Part shown: piece after piece, positions 32,598 through 40,382 of the stretch
Numbering within the stretch: position 1 is the first letter of the stretch
Layout of the letters: every line of letters starts with the position of its first letter
Assembly: GCF_030499575.1 (NCBI RefSeq)
Contig: NZ_JASTLC010000001.1
Coordinates: 5,170,001 to 5,234,000, forward strand
Source of the DNA: Streptomyces sp. DG2A-72
Lineage (GTDB): Bacteria > Actinomycetota > Actinomycetes > Streptomycetales > Streptomycetaceae
DNA length: 64,000 bases
Direction: 5' to 3'
The notes under the pieces: generated by a model
The model's input: the letters and a program-made list of their open reading frames with translations, nothing else
The model's database searches: none
What the model was told of the DNA's origin: nothing
Translations under genes and position numbers: made by a program

Positions 32598-34361
32598 ATG
32601 CATCGGTACAGGTCCCACACCTGCGGCGAGCTCCGCGCCTCTGACGTCGGCACCGACGTCCGGCTGAGCGGCTGGCTGCATAATCGGCGCGACCTGGGCG
32701 GCATCCTCTTCATCGATCTGCGTGATCACTACGGCATCACCCAGCTGGTCGCCCGGCCGGGCACGCCCGCGTACGACGCCCTGGACAAGCTGTCCAAGGA
32801 GTCCACCGTCCGCGTCGACGGCCAGGTCGTCTCCCGCGGCACCGAGAACATCAACCCCGATCTGCCGACCGGCGAGATCGAGGTCGAGGTCTCCGAGGTC
32901 GAGCTGCTCGGCGCGGCTGCCCCGCTGCCGTTCACGATCAACACCGAGGACGGGGTCAACGAGGAGCGGCGCCTGGAGTACCGCTTCCTGGACCTGCGCC
33001 GCGAGCGTATGCACCGCAACATCCTGCTGCGTACGGCGGTCATCTCGGCGATCCGGCACAAGATGACGGCGCTGGGCTTCAACGAGATGGCGACGCCGAT
33101 CCTGTCGGCCACCTCCCCCGAGGGCGCCCGCGACTTCGTCGTGCCGTCCCGTCTGCACCCGGGCAGGTTCTACGCCCTCCCCCAGGCGCCGCAGCAGTTC
33201 AAGCAGCTGCTGATGATCTCCGGCTTCGACCGCTACTTCCAGATCGCGCCCTGCTTCCGCGACGAGGACGCGCGTGCGGACCGCTCGCCGGGCGAGTTCT
33301 ACCAGCTCGACATCGAGATGTCCTTCGTCGAGCAGGAGGACGTCTTCCGGCCCGTCGAGAAGCTGATGACGGAGCTGTTCGAGGAGTTCGGGGGCGGCCG
33401 CCACGTCACCTCGCCGTTCCCGCGGATCCCGTTCCGCGAGGCGATGCTGAAGTACGGCTCCGACAAGCCGGACCTGCGTGCGCAGCTGGAACTGGTCGAC
33501 ATCACCGACATCTTCGAAGGCTCGGAGTTCAAGGCCTTCGCGGGCAAGCATGTACGGGCCCTGCCGGTGCCGGACGTCTCCGCGCAGCCCCGGAAGTTCT
33601 TCGACCAGCTCGGTGACTTCGCCGTCTCGCAGGGCGCCAAGGGCCTGGCGTGGGTGCGGGTCGCCGAAGACGGTTCGCTGACGGGCCCGATCGCGAAGTT
33701 CCTGACGGAGGAGAACGTCGCGGAGCTGACGAAGCGCCTGTCGCTGTCGGCCGGCCACGCGGTCTTCTTCGGCGCGGGCGAGTTCGACGAGGTCTCGAAG
33801 ATCATGGGCGCGGTGCGGGTCGAGGCCGCCAAGCGCGCCGGGCACTTCGAGGAGGACGTCTTCCGCTTCTGCTGGATCGTCGACTTCCCGATGTACGAGA
33901 AGGACGAGGAGACCGGCACGATCGACTTCTCGCACAACCCGTTCTCCATGCCGCAGGGTGGTCTGGAGGCCCTCCAGACCCAGGACCCGCTGGACATCCT
34001 GGGCTGGCAGTACGACATCGTCTGCAACGGCGTCGAGCTGTCCTCCGGCGCGATCCGGAACCACGAGCCCGAGATCATGCTGAAGGCCTTCGAGATCGCG
34101 GGCTACGACCGCGAGACCGTCGAGGAGAAGTTCGCCGGCATGCTGCGCGCCTTCCGCTTCGGCGCCCCGCCGCACGGCGGCATCGCACCGGGCGTCGACC
34201 GCATCGTCATGCTGCTGGCCGACGAGCCCAACATCCGCGAGACCATCGCCTTCCCGCTCAACGGCAACGCCCAGGACCTGATGATGGGCGCGCCGACGGA
34301 GCTGGAGGAGGCGCGGCTGAAGGAACTGCACCTGTCGGTGCGGAAGCCGCAGCCGAAGTAG
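32598..34361 (+). CDS. aspS: Aspartyl-tRNA synthetase
   Basis: 587 residues. The OB-fold anticodon domain at the N-terminus ([20 protein letters not shown]) is followed by the class II catalytic core. Motif 2 is [21 protein letters not shown] and motif 3 is [20 protein letters not shown] insertion domain (about 280-400) is present, as in bacterial enzymes. The bacterial type with this length may charge both tRNA-Asp and tRNA-Asn in organisms lacking AsnRS. It is preceded by a parS site and followed by a strong terminator (34376-34410). Confidence 0.97.
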   Translation: MHRYRSHTCGELRASDVGTDVRLSGWLHNRRDLGGILFIDLRDHYGITQLVARPGTPAYDALDKLSKESTVRVDGQVVSRGTENINPDLPTGEIEVEVSEVELLGAAAPLPFTINTEDGVNEERRLEYRFLDLRRERMHRNILLRTAVISAIRHKMTALGFNEMATPILSATSPEGARDFVVPSRLHPGRFYALPQAPQQFKQLLMISGFDRYFQIAPCFRDEDARADRSPGEFYQLDIEMSFVEQEDVFRPVEKLMTELFEEFGGGRHVTSPFPRIPFREAMLKYGSDKPDLRAQLELVDITDIFEGSEFKAFAGKHVRALPVPDVSAQPRKFFDQLGDFAVSQGAKGLAWVRVAEDGSLTGPIAKFLTEENVAELTKRLSLSAGHAVFFGAGEFDEVSKIMGAVRVEAAKRAGHFEEDVFRFCWIVDFPMYEKDEETGTIDFSHNPFSMPQGGLEALQTQDPLDILGWQYDIVCNGVELSSGAIRNHEPEIMLKAFEIAGYDRETVEEKFAGMLRAFRFGAPPHGGIAPGVDRIVMLLADEPNIRETIAFPLNGNAQDLMMGAPTELEEARLKELHLSVRKPQPK

Positions 34362-34375
34362 GCGTCTGCCCTGAA

Positions 34376-34410
34376 GGGGCCCGGAACCGGTCACCGGTTC
34401 CGGGCCCCTC
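34376..34410 (+). terminator. aspS terminator
   Basis: A perfect 16-bp stem (aggggcccggaaccgg at 34376-34391, complement at 34395-34410) with a 3-nt loop, 15 bp after the aspS stop. Confidence 0.9.
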
Positions 34411-34455
34411 AGCATCAGGTGACCTGACCTGACCTGACTCGGCACACTGGCCGCG

Positions 34456-34911
34456 ATGGCGAACGCCGGCCAGAGCGGAAAGGGCGCCGCGGCAGCTGCG
34501 TCCGCGACCTCCACCTCGGCGGAGGCGTGCTACAAGCTCACCTCCGAAACCACCGAGGGCCCCTACTACCTCGACGCGGACAAGCTCCGGGGTCGCTGCG
34601 TCCACATCCACACCACGGTCCACGTGGACGGCGAGTGGACCGACGCCGGTTACGAGGGTGGCACCACGTGCCACACCGGCCAGTTCTTCTTCGACGAGGA
34701 GTCCGTCCTCGCCTCTGCCGGGGTCGAGCCGTACTCCACGTCCACGACCGAGCGCACCACGCTCACCGAGGACACCATCTACGACCAGTCCGGCTCGACC
34801 GGCGGTCTCCTCAAGCTGAAGTACGACAAGGACAACATCGCCAAGGGCGTCCAGGCCTCCATCACGGTGGGCGTGGACCTGGAGGCGACGAACGAGGGCA
34901 CGTCGATGTAA
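34456..34911 (+). pseudogene. Intradiol dioxygenase-like gene with an internal deletion
   Basis: 151 residues in an open frame. The ends match a full intradiol dioxygenase: CYKLTSETTEGPYYLDADKL at the start of the domain, and GRCVHIHTTVHVDGEW plus EGGTTCHTGQFFFDEES at the back. However, they are joined directly at about residues 48-50. The central part that would carry the beta-strands and the two iron-binding tyrosines is absent, as is any export signal at the N-terminus. The remaining HIH histidines alone cannot hold the iron. It is either a recent in-frame deletion derivative or a stable small binding protein; the paralogue at 26283-27119 is complete. Confidence 0.75.
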
Positions 34912-34933
34912 CTCCGCACGTGCGGACATGAGA

Positions 34934-34961
34934 GCGCCCGGGACCATCGAGTCCCGGGCGC
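34934..34961. terminator. Hairpin terminator
   Basis: A perfect 11-bp stem (gcgcccgggac at 34934-34944, complement at 34951-34961) between the deleted dioxygenase gene and the convergent FG-GAP gene. Confidence 0.85.
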
Positions 34962-34998
34962 GTGCTTGGTCATGTGACGCCACGTCAGCACACTCGGT

Positions 34999-36429
34999 CT
35001 AGATCACCCAAAGCAGCCCGTTGCCGCCGAGGAGTGTGCCGTGCTGCTGCGTGAGGCCGATGGACGGTGCCGTGATCACCTTGCTGCCGGTGCCCGTCGG
35101 GCGGGTGGAGCCGCCGGGGAGGACGAATTCGGCGCCCGTCGAGTTGTTCTCCCCGGAGGCGCCGACGAAGAGCTCCGGCTTGCCATCCCTGTTGATGTCG
35201 CCGGCGGAGACCGCGGTCCCGAAGAAGTCGTCGGTCTCCGAGACGCTGGGGACACCCGAGGTGTCCTGGGTGAAGCTGTACGAGCCGGTGCCGAGGGCGC
35301 CCGAGGCGCGGCCGGGGATCACCGTGACCGCACCGGCCCGCTTCGTGCTGCCGACGTTCTCGTACGGTGCGCCGACGACGATGTCCGCCAGCTTGTCCCG
35401 GTTGACGTCGGTCACGGCCAAGGCGCCGCCGAAGGCGTCACCCTTCTCGCTCCCGCCAGGCACGCCTGAGGTGTTCTGCGTGATCTGTACCGGTTTCGCG
35501 TTGCTCGCGATACCGCTCGCCGAGCCGTACCAGACCAGCACCCGTCCGCCCAACATGCCGTCGGTGCCCGCCACTTCGGGCTCGTCCGGATCGCCGACCA
35601 CGAGGTCGGCGTAGCCGTCGCCGTTGAGGTCGCCGGTGGCGGAGATGAGCCCGTTGCCCTGCTGGAAGGCATTCTCGTACGCGGGGTTCGTGTAGATCTC
35701 GCCGCCGCTGAGCCCGCTCATCCGGACGGTGACGAGTACCCGGTCCGGTGTGGTGTCGCCGTTGAGGTCGCCGAGCGCGACGGATTCCGGGGACGGGGTG
35801 TCCTGGTTGAGCGTGGCGGAGCCGAAGGTGCCGGTGCGGCTGAACGATCCGGTGAAGAGTACGGATCCGTCGAGCCCGCCGACCAGCACCCGCGTTTTCG
35901 TCCCCGCCCCGCCGCTCAGCGCCGCGAGGTCGACTCCGAAGTGCTCGGGATCGCTGGACGGCGACGGCAGATCGGTGCCACTCGTCAGCCCGCTCCTGCT
36001 GCCCCACACCACGGTCACCGCACCCGAGTTGGCACCCTTGGCGGTGTCCTCGTAGGGAGACGAGATCACGAGGTCGGCGTACCCGTCCCGGTTCAGGTCT
36101 TCCGTGGCGGTGGCGGCGCCGAACCGGTCGTATGCCTCGGCCGTCCCGGGAATCCCGGTCGTGTTCTGCGTGAGGGTCTTGCGCCGGGCGGTCGCCAGCC
36201 CCGATGACGACCCGTACAGCACGACCACGGCCCCGGCCGCCTCCTTGCCCGCCACGTTCGCGCCGGGCGCGGGCAGGACGGCGTCGCGGTAGCCGTCCCC
36301 GTTGAAGTCACCCGGAACACCGCCGTGCACGGCGGCCGCCGGACCGACGGGGAGCACCATGCTCCCGACGAGAGCCGCCGCGATCACGGCGGCGGCTCTC
36401 CAGCCCCCCTTGGACACACTGCTTCCCAT
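34999..36429 (-). CDS. Secreted FG-GAP/integrin-alpha-like beta-propeller protein
   Basis: 476 residues from ATG 36427-36429 (MGSSVSKGGWRAAAVIAAAL), chosen because ggagggg lies 6 nt upstream. A signal peptide (probable cut after GPAAA near residue 36) precedes about seven FG-GAP repeats. Each has a calcium-binding loop such as DFNGDGYRD, DLNRDGYAD, DLNGDTTPD, DLNGDGYAD, DVNRDKLAD and DINRDGKPE. These loops follow the D-x-N-x-D-x-x-x-D calcium pattern. The protein should fold as an extracellular propeller that binds ligands or surfaces; there is no catalytic domain. This is a common Streptomyces secreted family of unknown role. Confidence 0.88.
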   Translation of the reverse strand: MGSSVSKGGWRAAAVIAAALVGSMVLPVGPAAAVHGGVPGDFNGDGYRDAVLPAPGANVAGKEAAGAVVVLYGSSSGLATARRKTLTQNTTGIPGTAEAYDRFGAATATEDLNRDGYADLVISSPYEDTAKGANSGAVTVVWGSRSGLTSGTDLPSPSSDPEHFGVDLAALSGGAGTKTRVLVGGLDGSVLFTGSFSRTGTFGSATLNQDTPSPESVALGDLNGDTTPDRVLVTVRMSGLSGGEIYTNPAYENAFQQGNGLISATGDLNGDGYADLVVGDPDEPEVAGTDGMLGGRVLVWYGSASGIASNAKPVQITQNTSGVPGGSEKGDAFGGALAVTDVNRDKLADIVVGAPYENVGSTKRAGAVTVIPGRASGALGTGSYSFTQDTSGVPSVSETDDFFGTAVSAGDINRDGKPELFVGASGENNSTGAEFVLPGGSTRPTGTGSKVITAPSIGLTQQHGTLLGGNGLLWVI

Positions 36430-36538
36430 CCCAGCCCCTCCACCCCCGGGCGCACCGTCCGTGCACCCGCATTCCGCCGGAATTGTAAAGCCGGGCCGGT
36501 CCGGGTGCCCCACGGCGTTTGAGCTCGAGTGGCTCCCC

Positions 36539-36904
36539 TTACTTCGCCACGAAGTGGGTGAGGATCGCCTGGACTTCGTAGATGTCGACGCCCTTGGTGA
36601 AGGTCTTCTCGATCGGGGTCGGGGAGCCGGAGATCCAGATCTTCAGCTCGGCGTCGAGGTCGAAGGTGCCGGCGGTCTCCACGGCGAAGTGGGTGATGCT
36701 GCGGTACGGGACGGAGTGGTACTCCACCTTCTTCCCGGTGATGCCCTGCTTGTCGACCAGGATCAGACGCCGGTCGGTGAGCAGGATGGTGTCGCGGATC
36801 AGCATGTACGCGGCGTGCACCTGCTCGTTCTGGCCCAGCAGACGGGCGTAGTCCTGCTGTGCCGTCGCCGGGTCCACGGTGTGCGCGTTGCCGAACAGTG
36901 CCAT
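36539..36904 (-). CDS. Bacterial PH-domain protein (bPH_1 type)
   Basis: 121 residues from ATG 36902-36904 (MALFGNAHTVDPATAQQDYA). The single bacterial pleckstrin-homology fold is indicated by YMLIRDTILLTDRRLILVDKQGITGKKVEY and the following SVPYRSITHFAVETAG strand pattern. A C-terminal helix (VDIYEVQAILTHFVAK) closes the domain. Members form ring-like oligomers in crystal structures, but the function is unknown; the gene is intact and of typical length. A small upstream extension to 36955 (MRVHHRATRS) lacks support. Confidence 0.83.
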   Translation of the reverse strand: MALFGNAHTVDPATAQQDYARLLGQNEQVHAAYMLIRDTILLTDRRLILVDKQGITGKKVEYHSVPYRSITHFAVETAGTFDLDAELKIWISGSPTPIEKTFTKGVDIYEVQAILTHFVAK

Positions 36905-36982
36905 GGATGGAACCCCCCACTCGATTGACCGTGTCGCCCTGTGGTGGACGCGCATGGTGGACCGGGGGTTCCGCGGATGCGC

Positions 36983-37459
36983 TCAGGTGTCGTACAAGCC
37001 GTCCCAAGGCGGGCCGAAACCCAGGTGGTCCGGGTACAACTCGGCCCAGGGCTCGCCCTCGTCGTCTCCGGTGAGCAGGCCGAACAGGACACCGTCTGCG
37101 GTGAGTTGGAAGGGGCGGACGGCGATGTCGGTGTAGGTGCGGCGGGGCAGGGCCCTGAGGAGTGTCGCGAGGTGTGCCCGGGCCCGGGCCAGGACCGAGT
37201 CCGGGCCGTGCGGGGCGCCCTGCTGCTCGGCCCAGGTGCCCGCACACCAGATCTCCGAGTGGCGGTGGCGCCCCTCGGCGTCGAACAGGTGCAGCGCCGA
37301 GTAGAGGCGCTTGTGTTTCTCCCAGTCGTCGTCGGGGCGGAACCCGGCGGGGAAGGCATAGGTGACCGACCCCAGGAACTGTCCGTCCGCGTAGCGACCG
37401 ATGGCCTCTGTACGGCCGTGCGGCTCGTAGGCGATCGGGATGACCTCAGGCACTGCCAT
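36983..37459 (-). CDS. Conserved hypothetical protein
   Basis: 158 residues from ATG 37457-37459 (MAVPEVIPIAYEPHGRTEAI). It has a mixed alpha/beta composition, no signal peptide and no membrane segment. Notable conserved-looking elements are IGRYADGQFLGSVTYAFPAG, ARARAHLATLLRALPRRTYTDIAVRPFQLTADGVLFGLL, and an acidic tail PWAELYPDHLGFGPPWDGLYD. I do not recognise the family or a catalytic motif. Upstream ATGs (up to 37507) would add a basic stretch and cannot be excluded. It follows the PH-domain gene on the same strand, but there is a 78-bp gap. Confidence 0.7.
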   Translation of the reverse strand: MAVPEVIPIAYEPHGRTEAIGRYADGQFLGSVTYAFPAGFRPDDDWEKHKRLYSALHLFDAEGRHRHSEIWCAGTWAEQQGAPHGPDSVLARARAHLATLLRALPRRTYTDIAVRPFQLTADGVLFGLLTGDDEGEPWAELYPDHLGFGPPWDGLYDT

Positions 37460-37646
37460 GGCGCAAACCATACGTTTGTCCCGTGGCATTATCGGCTTCC
37501 CGCCCATGAGTTGACCATCGGACCACCGAAAAATTCACGGCAGCCTTTTCGATCTCCACAACCACGGATGAGCCGGAAGCCCGTTCACGCTGGTCCGCCC
37601 GAAGCACGCGCCCCCACTGTACGTAAGGACTCCTCTACTAGGGTCC

Positions 37647-37770
37647 GTCTCCGACCCCACGCCGAGGATCATCAAGATCAAGGGCACGATCGACGCGAAC
37701 ACGAACGCCGGGGGCAAGAAGCTGCCCCGTGCCGACTACGCCTCCGGCACGGGGTGCTCGCTCGCCGCCT
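37647..37770 (+). pseudogene. Fragment of a pectate-lyase (PL1-like) gene
   Basis: An open stretch of about 41 codons reads VSDPTPRIIKIKGTIDANTN, then AGGKKLPRADYASGTGCSL. The PRIIKxKGTIDAN segment is characteristic of an early beta-strand of secreted family 1 polysaccharide lyases. Both the signal peptide and the catalytic part are missing. It is a remnant, joined to an unrelated fragment near 37777. Confidence 0.65.
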
Positions 37771-37776
37771 GTTCAC

Positions 37777-38034
37777 AGGGATGTGAATCCACGCGAGACG
37801 ACGGTCTACGGCTCCCTCCTCCACGAGGACACCCAGCGCCAGCGAAGAGTCCGGGTGGAACTGCGCCCCAAGGACATCGACAAGGCCACCGAAGCCTGGC
37901 GACGCGACTGGGAGGTGGCGGTCACGGGTGACCTCGAACCGCGCGGCACCAGTGGGCGGATGCGCAGGGTGACGGCGTTCGCGGGTGCGGCGGAGGTACT
38001 CGTGGGTTTCGATCTCAAGGGCTTCACCGGCTGA
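37777..38034 (+). pseudogene. C-terminal fragment of an unknown cytoplasmic protein
   Basis: The frame gives about 85 residues (start GTG 37783 possible: VNPRETTVYGSLLHEDTQRQ) with the segments RVRVELRPKDIDKATEAWRRDWEVAVTGDLEP and RRVTAFAGAAEVLVGFDLKG. No ribosome site precedes it, and the frame begins at the pectate-lyase junction. It therefore looks like the tail of a formerly longer gene; family unknown. Confidence 0.5.
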
Positions 38035-38284
38035 TTGGAGGCGAGTGGTGTCGTCAGGGCGGGGGAAACCTCGAAGACGACGGAAGGCGTGTAGCGGGAG
38101 GTCACGGGTCTGGTGTGAGTGACGACTCGGGTACTCGTGCCGGTCGGTGGCCGATGACCATGGTGTAGATCATCGGACAGGTCCGGTTCCGGCGGGATGC
38201 CGGGTTCGGCTGCGCCCGTGATCGACCCCCGCCTACGATCCGTCAGCAGGGCGGCACGCCACGAGACCGTGGGAGGCTGCGGGG

Positions 38285-38461
38285 ATGCAGGAGCGGCAGT
38301 GGATCACCCCTCGCCGGAGCGAACTGGACGCCCTCGCCGAGCAGTTGGCCAAACAGCTTTCAGGAAGTCCAGGTCGAGCGGGACGAACTGGCGATCGCGG
38401 ATCAGCGACTGCGCTGGTGCGGGCCCTGCTGGTGCTGACGAAGCGGGAATTCGCCCGCTGA
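38285..38461 (+). pseudogene. Small coiled-coil protein, frameshifted
   Basis: From ATG 38285 the frame reads MQERQWITPRRSELDALAEQ LAKQL. The natural continuation QEVQVERDELAIADQRL is found one base out of frame directly afterwards, so a single-base insertion appears to have broken a helical, charge-rich protein. The retained frame ends at 38461 (58 residues). Family unknown; similar helical proteins often accompany transposase or plasmid genes. Confidence 0.4.
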
Positions 38462-38902
38462 CGGACGACCTTGTCGGTGGACTACCGCCCCCGGACCTGC
38501 CCGAGCCTCCCGACGCCTACGCACACCAGGCCGACTGACGTGCAGTCTTCACGATGCACCGGGCTCAGTGCCGTGTAGTTGGGCGTGGGGCCGGCGCCAA
38601 GCGGTGTGAAGCACAGGCGGAAGCGAGATCGGCCTGAGCCATGCCGAGGCGGATCTGTGCGTGGAGGCGTCGGCGGTACAGGGGCGACGAGGCATGGTGC
38701 ACGGCGACGGACGCGTGAGTGGCCGTGTCGTCGCGTGGCGTTGGACGGCCAATCGCTGAGAGCCACACCATCGGCACGAAACCCCGCTGGAGCCGTCTCA
38801 GCCGTTCAACTCCAGGAGGAGCGTGAACGTGACGTTTCCCATAGAGAAATCACAAGGCTGAGGGCAACTGCACCTTTCACCATGATTCGCTGCCTTCGGA
38901 CT

Positions 38903-38935
38903 GGTAATGGTCGGGCAATGCTCAGGTAATGGTCA
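38903..38935 (+). promoter_or_regulatory. Three tandem 11-bp direct repeats (probable operator)
   Basis: Units ggtaatggtcg (38903-38913), ggcaatgctca (38914-38924) and ggtaatggtca (38925-38935) are in phase, about 126 bp upstream of the LAHTG surface-protein gene. An 11-bp period is what OmpR/PhoB-type response regulators recognise. The binding protein is unknown. Confidence 0.6.
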
Positions 38936-39060
38936 GAATCCACCCACGGCGGGCGTCTGCGCTCCCCTTCGCGCGGACTTACGATCAACCCCTGCCGCGC
39001 CGCGTGCCCCCACCACCGCGACGGCCTCTGGTCTTCTTCTCTTCCGCAGATAGAGGTCTC

Positions 39061-40059
39061 ATGAAGTTTCGCCGTGCCCTGGTGGCGGTCGCGACGACCG
39101 CTGCCGTTGCCCCTGCCGCGTTGACAATGGCAACCGTGGCCTACGCCGATGACGGCTCGACATCGGCACCCCCCACCGCGAGTGCCAGCCCCTCCGCCAC
39201 CGCGAGTGCCACGGCATCCGCGTCCGCGAGCGCCACGGCTTCCCCGTCCGCGAGCGCGTCCGCATCCGTCGGTGCCTCGGCTCCGGTTGCCTCCCCCTCG
39301 GCCGTGCCGAGCAGCACGCCGTCCGTGGAGCCGACCGATCTCGCGTTCTGCGAAGACCAGAACCCGAACTACAAGGCCACCCTGCGGATCGCGCTGAGCG
39401 GCCTGCCTGGCAAGATCGTGAGGGGCAGCGGTTGGCACCCGTTCAAGATGACGGTGACCAACCCGTCGAAGAACGCCATCACGGACATCGCGCTCGCCGC
39501 GGGTGTCGGTCCGCTGGAGAGCGACGACCCGTTCACGCTCAAGCAGGCCGTACTCCAGGCGTACGACCCGGACGCGAAGCAGTGGTTCAACGTTACGGAC
39601 GACGGCAAGTACGCCCTCGGCTCCCTGGGCCCGGGGGACCTGCCCGGCAACACCACGGTCGACCTCAGCTTCCGGCTGAACGTCACGGCCAAGGCCCCGG
39701 TCGGTAAGGCCCTCACCATCGGCCTGGGCGTCTACCCGGACACACAGAACAACTGCGAGGCGACGGGCTCCGCCGTCTACAAGGTCGACATCGTCAAGCC
39801 GGGTACCAAGACCACCGGCTCCAAGCCGGTCCCGCAGACCGGCGGCGAGGCCCCGCTGCCGTCCAAGGCCCCGGCCAAGAGCGGCACTTCCCACGTCGTC
39901 CCGGTGTCGGACACGACTGCGGCCAGCGGCTCGCTGGCCCACACCGGTGCCTCCTCTGCGCTCCCGCTGATCGCCGGCATCGGTGGTGCGACCGTGGTGG
40001 TCGGCGCCGGCGCCATGTTCGTCGTGCGTCGCCGCAAGTCGGGCGGCGCCGCGGCCTGA
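39061..40059 (+). CDS. Sortase-E substrate surface protein (LAHTG anchor)
   Basis: 332 residues from ATG 39061 (MKFRRALVAVATTAAVAPAA). A signal peptide ends near VAYADDG. A Ser/Ala/Thr/Pro-rich stalk (about 31-90) of repeated SAS(A)SATAS units follows, then a globular domain (about 95-250). The C-terminus has the wall-sorting arrangement LAHTG (292-296), a hydrophobic helix and a basic tail RRRKSGG. LAxTG is the motif of class E sortases in Streptomyces, so the protein should be cleaved between Thr and Gly and linked to peptidoglycan. The function of the globular domain is unknown. Confidence 0.88.
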   Translation: MKFRRALVAVATTAAVAPAALTMATVAYADDGSTSAPPTASASPSATASATASASASATASPSASASASVGASAPVASPSAVPSSTPSVEPTDLAFCEDQNPNYKATLRIALSGLPGKIVRGSGWHPFKMTVTNPSKNAITDIALAAGVGPLESDDPFTLKQAVLQAYDPDAKQWFNVTDDGKYALGSLGPGDLPGNTTVDLSFRLNVTAKAPVGKALTIGLGVYPDTQNNCEATGSAVYKVDIVKPGTKTTGSKPVPQTGGEAPLPSKAPAKSGTSHVVPVSDTTAASGSLAHTGASSALPLIAGIGGATVVVGAGAMFVVRRRKSGGAAA

Positions 40060-40086
40060 TGCCGTAACGAGGCCGCGAACCAACCG

Positions 40087-40118
40087 GGGGCCCGCATCCG
40101 CAAGTCGGTGCGGGCCCC
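40087..40118 (+). terminator. Terminator after the LAHTG gene
   Basis: The stem ggggcccgcatc (40087-40098) pairs with ggtgcgggcccc (40107-40118) with one mismatch; the loop is 8 nt. Confidence 0.8.
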
Positions 40119-40327
40119 TTCCGTAACCGGGCCGGCTTGTCCAGCGCCCTGAACACCGCCCGCAGTTCCTCGTCCCGACCGTCACTCTCCAGGGAGGACA
40201 AGGCGATGAGGTGGCTGGGAGCGGCCTCCCTGTCCGTCCCATATACCTGAACCGCATCCGCGAGGGATTCTCCGCACTCGGACGGTGACTTTCCCGTCAC
40301 CCCTGTCCCGCGCCTGACTGAAGACAT
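40118..40327 (-). other. Possible small reading frame of unknown status
   Basis: A minus-strand frame from ATG 40325-40327 begins MSSVRRGTGVTGKSPSECGE and continues with SHLIALSSLESDGRDEELRAVFRALDKPARL, a soluble, helix-forming composition. It then runs antisense into the surface-protein gene without a stop. The first 70 residues look more protein-like than chance. No ribosome site is evident and no family is recognised; it may be a truncated gene. Confidence 0.3.
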
Positions 40328-40336
40328 AGGCAGCGA

Positions 40337-40368
40337 AAGGGCCCGGAACCATTCGGTTCCAGGCCCTT
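40337..40368 (-). terminator. metG terminator
   Basis: Left arm aagggcccggaacc (40337-40350) pairs with ggttccaggccctt (40355-40368) with one mismatch, just after the minus-strand metG stop. Confidence 0.85.
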
Positions 40369-40382
40369 CTGCCGTATGTGCC

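Larger units (their letters stand above)
38035..39060. other. Gene-poor, rearranged spacer (about 1 kb)
   Basis: Only a short damaged frame at 38285-38461 and the 11-bp repeats at 38903-38935 could be identified. Open frames on both strands here have no recognisable domain, weak codon character and no ribosome sites. The sequence appears to be decaying accessory DNA. Confidence 0.6.

Noticed and set aside
37535..37717. Minus-strand 60-codon frame at the pectate-lyase fragment
   Set aside because: It is antisense to the recognised pectate-lyase strand and has no ribosome site.
38482..38777. Overlapping minus-strand frames in the gene-poor spacer
   Set aside because: The frames differ from each other in composition, lack start context and match no family; decaying DNA explains them.
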